From Pomphorhynchus laevis (taxonomy: Eukaryota; Acanthocephala; Palaeacanthocephala; Echinorhynchida; Pomphorhynchidae), in the NCBI GenBank assembly GCA_012934845.2, contig WNNJ02000089.1:147473-211472 (forward strand): a DNA stretch of 64,000 nucleotides, given 5' to 3'. The position numbers were made by a program, and so were the translations under genes. The number at the start of each line of letters is the position of its first letter. Positions within the stretch are counted from its first letter, which is position 1. A model generated the notes under the pieces. It saw nothing but the letters and a program-made list of their open reading frames with translations, had not been told where the DNA came from and ran no database searches. Of the stretch, positions 1 to 13,600 are shown one piece after another.

Positions 1-702
1 TTTCTGAGGAGGTGAGAATGCTTGTGGATGCATTGTTTGTAGCCTTTCTTTAACGGTAATGCCATCTATAATAGAGTCATGAGGTAAAGTACCTTGCATT
101 GATTTGTCCAATAATATTCCAGTTCCATCAGAAATTTTTCCTGTGCTTATACATTTTATATATCTCTTCTTCCAATCTGACGGAGCTTCCGTGAAATGCG
201 TAGTTTCAATCGACGTTGCAGAAAGTTTGCCTCATTAAAGAGATCAAAAAAACGTTGTTCATTCCAAAGCTGCAATCTTCATTCTAAAGACTTTCGAATT
301 GTAATCCGATTTTGTCGTCAGATTTAGTGAATGGTCCATTGTCAATGTTATCAAGGATGTTCACTTTATTCACACAGTTAGGTGCTTGACAATTGATACA
401 ACTCGTTTTGGATTTAGCACATTTGCAACCCCGGCATTTAGCATTCGGTCAATTGCATCCACAATACTGGTTTTCCTTTCGGCATTAGGTTGTATTATAT
501 TGTATGTATTTATTGCGTGCTTTGATTGTAAGAATGTGTGTTTAAGGTTGTAAGAACTTAGTATAATCAAGACAAATTTAAAACAAACTTGATGTGATAA
601 TGTGACGTCGGTCAAAGCTTTGCTCAATAAAGCTTCCTGAGGAGGTAAAAATGCTTGTGGATGCATTGTCTGTAGCCTCTTTTAACGGTAATGCCATTGT
701 AA
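1..702 (-). mobile_element. N-terminal fragments of an RT element with an R2-like C-terminus (degenerate)
   Basis: Read on the minus strand, about 361-440 encodes PNAKCRGCKCAKSKTSCINC and APNC, the same cysteine cluster as the main copy at 50.2 kb (PNAKCKGCKCGKTGTRCVNC). Further on, GITVKERLQTMHPQAF corresponds to the main copy's KKSVRQILLEKHPDAE. Positions 1-65 are repeated at 637-702 with a few changes, so part of the copy is duplicated. Frame disruptions make it non-functional. It lies in a Piezo intron that continues off the window. Confidence 0.75.
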
Positions 703-1072
703 GAACTTATTATAATCATGACAATTTAAATTTTAAAAATAATAATATTATAATAATAATAATATAATATTATAATTATATTTAATTATATTACTTTCAA
801 ATTTTAAAATATATATATGTCGTAGGATAAAATCCTACGACATTAACTAGACTTGACAAGAGCTTTTTGTAATAAAACAAAGAAGCAAAACAACTGAGTA
901 GATCTTCAGACAGTACAAGTATGGATAAAATATATGGATAAAATTAATGGTTTTCAAATTCAGTTATTTTTTAATTAGTTCAATTACTGAACTAATTTAT
1001 TTTAGGCTTAAACGTTTTGCAACTAAAAAATTCAAAAACATTTTAAATAATATTTTGTAGAAGAGTTGGTAG

Positions 1073-1195
1073 TCAGCCTTCTGCCGAGCCCTTTTGACGA
1101 TTCCTACTACTAGGTGGTGGAAGAAGTTCGTCAATATGTGCGTGGTCAGGTACGAGTAATAGCTGACCCCGGTAATGTAGGTCAGCTACATTCGA
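1073..1195 (-). other. GC-richer island of unknown origin
   Basis: In otherwise AT-rich intron this stretch is clearly GC-richer. On the minus strand it reads open as LHYRGQLLLVPDHAHIDELL followed by PPPSSRNRQ before a stop. I do not recognise it; it could be a small piece of a mobile-element coding region. The stretch 1200-1440 around it is nearly pure A/T repeats. Confidence 0.3.
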
Positions 1196-1479
1196 TTATA
1201 AATTACAATCTATACAATTAATTATTTAATAAAAAAATGTATTTTTTAATTATCTAATCACAACAACAATTGGAAAAATAATTAATATATTAAATATAAT
1301 TAATATATTATATTAATATAATTAATATATTAATTATATTATAATTATATAATTAATATAATTAATATATAAAATATATTAAATATAATTAATATATTAA
1401 TAATTAATATATTAAAAAATATCAATAATAAAGAATATTACATATTACGCAATTTAGATATTATACTGATTAATCTTAC

Positions 1480-1669
1480 CTCTTTGAAGCAACGATAATG
1501 TTCGAATAGATTCATTGGGAAAGGAGGGAGTATTAGTCAAACGATCGTAAGGAGGCAGATCGATTTTATCTATAAAATTATGTAAAAATCGATAATAAAA
1601 TAAGACATTACCTTCTCCTACGATATTTGAGATATCTCTGGAAAACAAATTATCAGGAACATCTTCAGG
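1480..1669 (-). CDS. Piezo: Piezo exon 26 (last exon in window)
   Basis: It encodes PEDVPDNLFSRDISNIVGEG then VLFYYRFLHNFIDKIDLPPY and ends LSLLQR at a GTAAGA donor in phase 1. This cytoplasmic region is weakly conserved, so it is placed by splice signals and frame rather than motif. The rest of the protein must lie left of the window. Confidence 0.66.
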
Positions 1670-4600
1670 CTACAAAAATAGTAATTTTTAATTACATAAT
1701 CATTTTTATTCTTGTAACAAGAATAAACGATGATGATAATGATGCTATCATCAAATAACGATGTTTCGATGATTTTTCAAATCGATGATTAAGCAAATCA
1801 TTTTGTTTTTCATTGTGGTCAGATGTAACCGAAAATAATTTAAAAAAGTTTAAATTCATTAAAATGTGGTTAAGATGTTATTTAAAGTTTATTAAATGTT
1901 TTGACAAACTCAAAAAATAACATTTTTGAGTCAAAAATACAATGCTTTTTATAAATACATTGACATTTTGATTATTTTAAATTATCACAGTAAATTATTA
2001 TAAAGTCAGTTATCATGTATGGAGTCATGCAATATATTAGAATATATAGTCATATGCCATGATAATTATAAAATTATCGATGTTACAAGAATAAAAAATA
2101 TAAAAAGAATATAAAGAATATAGAAAATATTAAAAGAATATAGAAGCACCAGCTTAGACAATAATTGTCTGAGAACACTCTCAAAAGTGTTCTCAGACAA
2201 TTTTTACTTGAGTGTTATCAAGTAACGAACAGTTCATTACTGAAAATTAGCAATGGCAATTATCTTTTCCGTCTTATCCGTCTTATGATGTATCTTGAAA
2301 ATTATTGGATGAAGGTTTTTCTGAAGCTCAAAGAAAAGTATAGTTCTTTTACTTAAATAATTGTGAAGCATTTATCCATCGTATTTCAACAAAGTTGAAT
2401 TTTTAAGCAGAGTAGAAAAATTGTGCGAGTAAAATGTTTGATTAAACAATTTGTGCACTTATATTTTGATTATATAGAATTGTAAACCCGTCTAGAAGTA
2501 TTTTTCTGCACCAGCCGTCGAAACTACATCATTAGTAGACCTATAAGTGGATCCATCCACATTTGTCACATATAATATATTATATTAACAGATAAATGAA
2601 TATCATTGTATAATCTAACAAACACATACTAGTATATAATCTAACAGACACATACTAGTATATAATCTAACAGACACAATAATAATCATATAGCTACGAG
2701 ATACAAAAAAATAGAAAAAAAACGAATATTAATTTTACCTGTTCTGATACAACACCGGAAGAATGCGCAGCCATATTTTTAGGTGCCGAACTTGGAGTCA
2801 TAGAAATAACACGAACATCTTCAAGATCCTCAAACATGTAATAATCTGCAGATCTGATGGCTAAATGAAGATTGCAAATTAATTTCGCGAAAAAAAAACT
2901 TGAAGAGCTAATAATCTATATATTATTAAAACAATTTTTATGCAATATTTTAAAAAGCGGACATTTTAATAATGTTTTTGAATGAAGAAATGTTTATGAA
3001 CGTATACATTTATTAATTAACTTTAAATATTACGCTATGCTTTATCTATTATCTATTATGTTTATCTACTCATCTGTTATGCCAGATGAATTTAAAAATG
3101 AGGTGATAAAATTGAAATTTTTTAAAATACTTGCAAATCAAATTAAATAACAATACAATAAAATTAAAATAACAAGTTGACTATATTTTATGATCTGATT
3201 TCTTGAAGCTTAAAATAAATTAGATATTGATAAAATTAATAAAAATAAGTGTTGTCGATCAACCAGGTGCATCATTGACTTAAATTGATAACAGTAAAAT
3301 ATATCAAACTTATAGAAATTAAAATCGCATATACAAATATGTTACATTTTAACTTGTTACAATTTAAAAAATATAAAAATACATATTAAATTCAGAATGC
3401 TTTGATCATTACGACAAAAAAGTCATGACATGAATTAAACATTTCCCCGTCAGTAAAGGTAGTTTTAATTTTTTAATAGCTCCCACTTGCAAACAGAGTT
3501 AAAACTGTACATATTAAAAATATATTACTTCAATTGGAATTTTATTTAATTAAATTAGAATTTACTAATTTACATTTCTGACTTTGTAAAGCCAAAAATG
3601 TCACCTTCACTTAAATTACTCTCAAGTTTTACTAATTCATATTTAAGTTAAAATTTCTAAAAATATTATTTAATTTTATTTAATTTTACAATATTACAAT
3701 ATTTTTATATTATTGATGTACGCGATTAACATTAGATATTTACTATTTTATCAGTATCCTTTGCAAAACCAAATTGTTACTGAAATGATTTAATTAATAT
3801 TTAACTAAATTATACATCATTTTTAAAAAGATTTAAGGAAATACTTTCAAAATAAATATACTCGAAATATTCGTTTGTCACCTTCAAAATGTTCATTTGC
3901 CTCTCTGTAACTATGCGACAATTTAGCTTGTTGGCATTGAATTCTTTCAATATTATCCCGTAATTTTGCGATCTCTGCATTCTCAAGATCTACGCTTATC
4001 TGCACTTCTTCCTCTAGCAGACGATTCAATATGATAGCACCGCTGTTAAGAAATAACATGTTAAAAACAAAACAACTTTGAAATAAATTTCATAATAGGA
4101 AATTGGGCGGTTTAAAATTAAACAAATGTTAGTTTCTTGTTTTTAATTAAATGTAATCAAATAACTGAAACTAATAAATGCAATGCTCTCGTTTATCCAG
4201 CTTCAACAGTTATTGACATATAACTTTAAAACAAATAATTTTAACGATCAGATGCGATTCAAATAAAACATTTGATCAAATCTACTTCAAATTAATATTT
4301 AATAACGTCTAATCACAAAATAATGATTGTCTACAAAGTAGTCAGCATTGATTTTATCACAAATATAAACGTTTTATAATTATCTAGTTTGCCGTTTCAA
4401 TTACAACGGATAGACAGACGAAAAATCAGTGAGAAACTGAAATTTATATCGCAAATTCTTAAAACAATAATGTTTTCAGAATACTGTATTTTAGAGCAAA
4501 TACAGTATTAATGTTCTATTAACATTAATTTATAATTTATAATTATAATTATATATTATATCGTAATTAAGTAATTACTGTATAATCGTATTAAGTTTTT

Positions 4601-7600
4601 CTTTGTACTAAACATCTAAAGCATCTTAAAATTCTAAAGAAATTGGCAAAAAAACAATATATTTTTTAATTTCTAAAAAGTATATAATTTTCTAAAGATG
4701 CTTTCAGAAGTTAGCAAGACATCAAAAATAATTTCCTCTTTTCTTTTATCCAGCTCCAGTAATTCTTTATCAAAATAGATAATTATCAACTATTTAAAAT
4801 CTCAATCAACTTAAAGTTCTAAAGAAATTGGCATAGTGTGTAGCAAAATGTTAACATATTTTAGTGAAATCTCTCGTTTTGGTCTCAGAAATGTTGAGAA
4901 GCGCCTTCATGAATCCTTATTTACATAATTGTTCATACAATTAGATTAAAGCACGTTATTGCTAACATTGAAAGATGTAATGATGATAATTTTCTTTATA
5001 AAATGTATACTTCTTATTAGAATAAGATACTTGATAATCAAATTTCATCAGAGGAAATACGTCCTTAGCATGTATTTTAACCCGCTGCTATGTTGGGTCG
5101 ATGAATTGGGGCCGAAACCTAATAGCATAGCAGTTCCTCCTAATGACCTCTAATGCTTATTCTGATACATCTTTTATTTATTAGTCAATTCATAAAAATT
5201 AATCTTTATTTTTAATTTAAATTTTAACTTTAGATAAATGATATAAAATTTTATATATCATTAAAAATATATCATTAAAATATCATTATATATTTATCAT
5301 TATAATTATAATAATATAATTATTTATTTCAACAAAAATAATCGTTTTTTATCATACAATAATTGTTGAACGAAAAATTCTAGCGCAGATTCTTCAGTTG
5401 CTCCTTAGAAACATGCCGCATTGCTACGTTGTGTGGCAGTGCTAAGCTCTGCATCAGCCATGTGCGGCACGTTTTTACGATTGTAAAATCTGTAAACAGT
5501 AATCTTGAGATTTTTTGTAATTCAGAAGTTTGATAACAAAGAAAAAAAAGATAGAATGAAGATAATGTTTTGTTATAAAAATACTTTTATTTTAAAAAAT
5601 TAAAGAACATTTGATCTTTTTTTAGATTTCCTTTTATTAAATATATTTTAACAAAATTTAAAATATTTTATTCAATATTTTTATATATTCCACTTGAAAG
5701 TTTAAATTTATTCTTTGATGATTTGTATAAATAATGCTAAATAAAATTAATAATTATTAAAGATTTTATTTAAATCTTAAATAAAATTAAGATTGATAAG
5801 AATTAAGATTAATTTTAGAATTAATCTTAATTCTAAAATTAAGATTAATTTTAGAATTTGAAATAATAATCAATTTTGATGAAATTTGATCAATTTGACA
5901 CAATTAAACGAGGATTACTTTTAGATTTAAACGCGTTATTGCTAACATTGAAAGATGTGATGATAATATTACAAAATCGTCAATTACGATAGAAAATATA
6001 AACTATAAATGCAAAAATAAAATTGATAAAACACTAAAAGAAATTGAGCACATGAAATTGTGATTAATTTTAAATTTGAAATCGAATAAAAGTCAAAATC
6101 AAAAGATTAGTTAAAGAAAAATTAGTTTTTATTACTGGGAAGCAAGACGAGATGCCGTTTTCAGCTCGATTACAACATGTTGAAAGTAATAGCTTCTGAA
6201 TATTCGTTTCTGTATTAATAGGAAAAAGAAACAGAATCCGTCCATGAAGTTACTGACGATGTCAACACGAAAGCAATTGGCATCTAAAAAACTCAATTGT
6301 CTGAATAACTAAGAAAAAACGTTGTATAATAGCAATGCTCAAACGTCAATTAAAAGTTAACTAGACAATACAATGTTCATTTCTATAAAAAATAAAGGCA
6401 AGTCAAGGCAAGGTGATGTTCCATTTATTATAAACATACCATACCTATCATTATTTGATTTTGTTCTGAAAATGCATCCTAATGTAAAAAAGAATGTATC
6501 CCTATTTATCTCATATCAGAATATTTTTGCGATTTAATCAATTATATTTATAAAGTATATAATATATTATGTATTTATATATAATGTATATTATATATTA
6601 TATTTATATATCATATAATATACATTATATGTATAAATTATATTTATATTCTTACGGTTGTAACAGTATTATCCTTAAAGGTATTTCGTTCCTATTCTTG
6701 ATACAGCAGGACGATACTAATCAGTCTGGGTGGGTCTCAAAAGCTGCTGACCCAGACCTCCATTTCACGTTTCGACACTTATTATCTGCTCAATCCGTAC
6801 ACTGATGCTGATCGTCTTTAAACTCAGGACGTATGTATCTTGATTCAACGTTACATACACTAGGCTGGATGCTCCAGTAGTGTAGATATACATTGTATAT
6901 TACTTTCGGTAGGGGGTTCGTATTCTAACGATCTATTAGAAACCTACCATATGTGTGTGATCCGCTACCCAGATCACTGTTTTTCATACTGCCACTTGCA
7001 ATGAATGTTTTTAATTGTACTTGATTGCATCTGTGAGCTGAAATTCATCTGATTGTGGCACGACATTATCCTCACAGGTACTGATCCTATTCTTGATACA
7101 GCAGGACGATACTAATCGGTCTGGGTGGATCTCATCAGCTGCTGACCCAGACCTATATTTCACGTTTGCACCCTTATTATCTACTTACTCCGTACACTGG
7201 TACTGATCGTTCAAAGACGATCAGCTCACAGACGCATTAAAGTTAAATTATATTTATATATTAAAACATATTTTTTATAATCTTGTAATGCATATCAATT
7301 TTTATAAGATTATAAATTATATTATAAATTAATTTCAATATTTTCATGATGAAAAGAGCAAAATAGAAATTAGCGAAATCTGCCCATCACTATAATCTTC
7401 GTAAATTCGCGTAAATATATAGATGTTTCACTCTATACAAATCAATTTTTTAAAAATAGACTAAATTATAATTTATTTAAGCATATCTAGAAAGAATATG
7501 TGTAATCATTGAACATACCTCCAAAAACGTTGTAGTTAAACAAACCGGGTTTGAGGCAAGCCAGTGATAACAATTGCGCAAACCAACACTCAATCCAATC

Positions 7601-10600
7601 AGTACCAAGGCATGAAATTAACTAAAGATTAAGAACTCAGTGAAAGATCAATAAGTAATAATAAAAAAAGCAAACTTGAAAAAGCGTTTTTAAGATCAGA
7701 ACTGTGTAGCAGAAATACACGGGTATATTCCATCTAAATTAAAATAATGTAAATTAAAAAAAGCGAAATAGACACTAACATTCGAATTAAAGTTGAAATT
7801 GGCCTTAGCAATAAGTCGGTACCGTTCCAGAAAAAGACAAAGCTCAAAATAAGATATATCAGGCAGAATATGCTGACACGAGTAGTCGCAGTTGCGTATA
7901 ATATTCCTGTGACAGCTGTGAATCCATGCTGGAACACAAGATTCTTCAGAACATCCAATTTTGATCTTGCAAAAATAATTTTAAAAGTTACTGAGCATAT
8001 TAAGCGATTATATGTTTACTTCACATTTCATGAAATTTTCAAATATCTTAAATGATATACTCTAATCACAAACATTATTATTAATTGACTAATATTTATT
8101 ATTGCAAGAGTGGGAGCCATAATTTATATTATTTTAATAAAATTTATTAAACTACTATTTATTATTTTTGTTAAAAAAATTCTTTGTAATAACACAAGTG
8201 GGTGTGCTAGATGTGTCACAAGTGGACGTCTATCCATAGACAATATGTGTCTATGGATAGACACATATTGTCTATGCTGGAGTTCGTGATTGCAATACTA
8301 CCTCTCAGACACCATGTGATGACAAGGTTTCCTAGATACCATCGGTTCTGGTATTATGCCGGCAATATGATGACACACCAAGTGGCATCAAAGATACCTT
8401 CTATTTGTTGTGTAACATAGGGGCAGTTATTGGATTCCATGTGAATCACAATAACAATCCTACAGTCAATACGGCACAATGCATCAACGTTTTGTAAAAC
8501 TGAGGAAGAAATCAAAAACGATGAAACGATCATACTTGGGGTTCCTGTTGAAGATCGTCCCTACCTTATAAACTTAATCGAGACGAATATCTCGAAGTCT
8601 GCATCCTCGTCGAGAGACTAGCTGAAGTTGAAGTGCTGGACACGCAGATAGCATATATTAGTTTCACAAAATCACTGCAACACAAGTGGGCTCATATGCA
8701 ACAAACGGATCAGTGCCAGCCAGATTGGTTCAGCCCTATTCAGTGTACAATATGCAAAGCGTTCAACGATCTTCTTCGATTAGATGACACTTGTGGAACG
8801 TTGTGGCCTATCTTCTCGTTATCTCTGCATTACGGCCGTCTCGGGATAGTGGATCAATGTCGGATCGCTGAATAAGAAAGCAAAAACTCGATAATGTTGT
8901 GCGATCCCTATTTGTAAGGAACCAAATTGAGAGCCAAACAATGCTTACGCTCTACCGCATTGCGCAAACAAAAACAGGCTAGCAACAAGGCAATCATAGT
9001 TTCACATGTCTCAGCATCCTACGAAAAAAAGCGTGAAACAATCGACCATTCAACGGTGAAGGGAGGATCCTCGTGACTATCTGCGTTCCCACTAAAAATC
9101 GGCAAATTCATACCGACAATGCAACGTTTCGCGATGCCATCGCCACACGCTATGCAAAGACGCACCTTCTCGCTGCTCTTGCGGCTCAACGACTTCTCTA
9201 GCGCATTGCCTGTCGTGCCCCAATAGGGGTAACACCTCGATCATATACGACCCAATACTTGACATAATCGGAAAGACATCGAACCTCAGTAGATCCACAA
9301 CATCATGCTTCGAATAGCACGAGCAGCGAAAGTGCTCAAAATACAAAGAGCGCGTAATGTGGATAGAGAGAGCAAATTTCTCTCCAATCGTAAACTCCTA
9401 TTCTGGCGGAGAGGGAAAGTCTGCTTCGAAATTTTTGGCAACGGCTCGCAGACAAGCGAGCCGTAGCAGAGAAGCTCGCGGACATGCTCGCTGCAAAGAA
9501 GAACACCACGTATGCTTATGAGATAGCACGCATCCGAGAGATATTCGGACTTCAGATTCAGCGCCTTTTATCGATGTGCATCCGTGGCCCACGCTCAGCG
9601 GAGAATAGGCAAGCGTTTGATAGGCACGGATACAGAAAAAGTGACAAAATATTAAAAAAGATATTTAATAAAAAGATTTTTATTTATGATTTATTAATTA
9701 TTTTGTAGAAAACTAATAAATACTTAGGTGATTGCTAAGCATACGGCAAAATTATTTAATTAATAAAAAAATTTAAAAATGTATTTCATAAGGTATTTTC
9801 AATTAAAAAAAATAACCATTTATTGCAAACAAATACAAGCATGCACTTAAAAACCGTGTTTTTTTATTTCGGAATAATTATAAATAATGTATTTTTAAGC
9901 CAATATTTTAACTAGGAGTTAATATTAAGCCCAATAATATTTAACTTTGCGTTAAATATTTTAACGCCAATAAATACTATAATTTATATAATATATAATT
10001 TATAATTATAAATATATAATTTAACTATATATTTTTATATAATTTAACGCCATAATTTATCTAAAAAAATTACATTTAAGAATTAACAAATAGAATAATT
10101 ATTATTAAAGATAAAAATAAAATATTGTAAAAAATAAAATAAAAAAAGACAAAATTTTAATATACTTTTTGATTATATAAATCATATAAATTTATATAAA
10201 TAAACACGTTTTAATGTCATTAAGTAATATACAATGTATATCTACACTACTGGAGCATCCAGCCTAGTGTATGTAACGTTGAATCAAGATACATACGTCC
10301 TGAGTTTAAAGACGATCAGCATCAGTGTACGGAGTGAGCAGATAATAAGTGTCGAAACGTGAAATGTAGGTCTGGGTCAGCAGCTGATGAGACCCATCCA
10401 AACTGATTAGTAGCGTCCTGCTGTATCAAGAATAGGAACAATACCTGTGAGGATAATGTCGTACCACAATCAGAAGAAGAAAAAAATAAAAAATATATTG
10501 TAATATATTTCACTATATTGAAAAATAATATAATTATAATTGTGGCGATCCTTGTTCTGATACTTCTTATACAGTCACTTTCCTGTCGACTGCTTGCGGC

Positions 10601-13600
10601 ACAACGAGATGCCAGCTGCTTGAAAACACCGTTTGCCACTGGACCCATTCCTGCGGTTGTCGAAATTACGATCGGATGAAACGAGGCATTCTCAACTCTA
10701 GTGATTTTCTCAATATATTTAGCGTTCTTTTTAGAGCGAATGCGCTCTAGAGAATAAGACGGAGCCAAGTTATTATATACGCGGATATCCATAAAGAATC
10801 GCGCCGTCATATCTCTATATAAACCATTGCATGCTATATCTATACATAATTATTAATCATATTAATTAATTATTAATATAATTATATAATTATATAAATG
10901 TCCCATATATAATTATAATGGGACAAGTTTAGGACATACGATATATACGAGAGTTTATAGCAGACGAATACTTGAAGACTCAAAAGATGATATGACTCAA
11001 TTTGGATTTAAATCTTAACGAATTTTTGTTCTTTTCAAAAAATATAATTATTATATTGTAATAATTATAAAATTATAATTATTATTGCGAAAACTAATAG
11101 CAAAATGCTCTTAAGAAACCGTGATTTTTATGAAAATTATATAAATAAAAGAAATAAATAACAACAATTTTTCTTTTTATTAAAAAGAAACAAAAATTTT
11201 CATGTTATAAATACTAAATATAAAATAATAAGATGTATATATTTACAAAAAATATAATAAAGATTTGATTTCTTGTCAAAGTGAACGTTATTGATGTTGT
11301 TGGACAATACAGACATGATATTTATTTTTGAAATTTATACATATTAATAAATGAAACAAAAATGCTAGAAACGTAAACAAATTATGAATTTTAATATGAA
11401 AATTTGAATTAAAAAATGTCAAAACTTGTGCACAACAAAGTTAGCTAACCGATAAATTAAAGTATTATGACTAAGTATTATTATTAAAGTAGACTGATAT
11501 TATAAGTTAAGTTATAGATTAGTAATTCGGCTTAAAGTAGTTGAAAAGGTTCGTGTGGTGAATTCACCGTCACAGAGCGAAATTTAAATTATTTTGAATG
11601 ATTATTTTAAATTTCTTTTTACATTTTATTATAATCATTTAATTTTTTATAGAGATTACTTTTAAATACAAGGTATAACATAATGGCTCCTACTTGTACA
11701 AAGTTGTGAAGTCAAGGGTAGGATTGCTACTTCTGATATTTTGCGAGTAATCCAGTTCTTCGTTTGAGCCGGCAACGTCCACATACTCTGCGCTCATCTC
11801 ATTAATGAATACTTTGCTTTGTTGATAAATGAATAACAACAGGAAGTAATCAACTATACACAGGTAGAATACACGTGAGTAAGATATCGAACAAGTAATC
11901 AGATGTGGTTAAATTAAAATAAGTGGAAACAATAAACAGAAAAGGTATTAGTTGAGTTATATAAATTAGAGCTATAGAAACTATATAAATTATGGAGCAG
12001 TTTATTAATCAGATCAGGTAACTTTTAAAATAAAAGTCAATTGTTATAAATTGACTATATCAGACAATATCTTTAATAAAATAAAAAAAAATAAAAATTT
12101 AAATAATAAATAATTAAATAATTTGTTTAAAATAAAATTTACTAATTGAAATACAATCTAATAAAACAGGAATAAGATTGCCGTGTGCTGCCTCGAGCAC
12201 AACGAGAAAATACACGCGGCATTTTTACTTTTTATTTTGATCATTCAATATTTTACATTTAATTTTATCTGATAAAATTACATTCGTGTGCCAACTTTTG
12301 CGAGTTTTAAAGGCATTTTACTTACACGAGAACAGTAATATTTGACGTTTTTTATAATCTCACTGACTGTATTCAAGATAGAATTATACGCACATTGAAA
12401 CATCATAGACATCAGTACGTAGAATTCGAGAAGAATTCACAGACTTTCACAGATTTTTTAAAATACAGTTAAACTTGCTGTTCTGCATCCTTTTTCAATG
12501 CAGCATTGATATGGATTGATTCCAGTATTATTAAACGTACATAATTAACTTCAGTTTCAAGCAAAAATATTACAAATTTATTCTTATCATTTATTTATTA
12601 TGCGTTTTACAAAATTGCCAATACAAATTCTTTCTAAGATTAAGATATGTCCATTTTTAAATTCATGAATTAATCGAGCCCGCCTTATATGCAGCTTTGG
12701 TATTCCTATTTCTAAGATTATGATATGTCCATTTTTAAATTCATGAATTAATCGAGCCCGCCTTATTTGCAGCTTTGATATTCCTACACCGCATTACATT
12801 TTCATCGTCCCTTGACGATGAAAATTATCTTTATTACTTACATTAAATGAAAAGCTTTGATTATCATAATCAATAACGTCAAAAAATTAGAATAAAATTA
12901 CAATAAAATTCAACCTATTAACGGGCCAATTAATAATTTGGTAAATGTGTTTTAAAAATCATTTTATAAAATGCACAAAATAAAATCTTTAAAAATGATT
13001 CACGAAATGTTAAAGACCAAAAGTTCAAATCTGTTTTGGAAAAAATTCAAAATGTAATAAAAAAAACTTTTGAACAACAAAAAAAAATAATTAATTTAGT
13101 TTTAATCAATTTTTACGAATCAATTTTTAACGAAAATTGATTCGAAAATTGTAAATCCAAATAATTAAAATATTAATTAAAACGATTTAATGGTAAAAGT
13201 TCATCGAATAATTAAACGTAAATAATAAATTATTTAGAATGTATTAATTTATGCTAAAACAATTACCTATTAATTTACGAGCGTCAGGTGGAAATTTGTA
13301 ATCAGGAAGAAACATCCACTCACAAACCCTTGATATTACTCCGTTGCGATCGATAAATGACCAAGGGTAAGCTAAACAAATGCTGAAATTATAAATAATA
13401 AAATAAAGTGATACCAAAACAAGATCGCGGTGGTAAACCAAGAATATTTAGATACTGCAAAATATTGGAGCATGTGACAAACGCGACATAAAGAGGCCAT
13501 AGGAAATTCCTTATCATCGAGCGCGTAGACAGCAGAATTGGTAAAAGCACAATTATGTACAGGAATGAAAATACATCTAGCCGAATCATCGCAATCATCG

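Noticed and set aside
1250-1440. A replication origin or promoter in the A/T run
   Set aside because: Simple TTAATATAAT repeats only; nothing distinguishes it from other A/T runs in the window.
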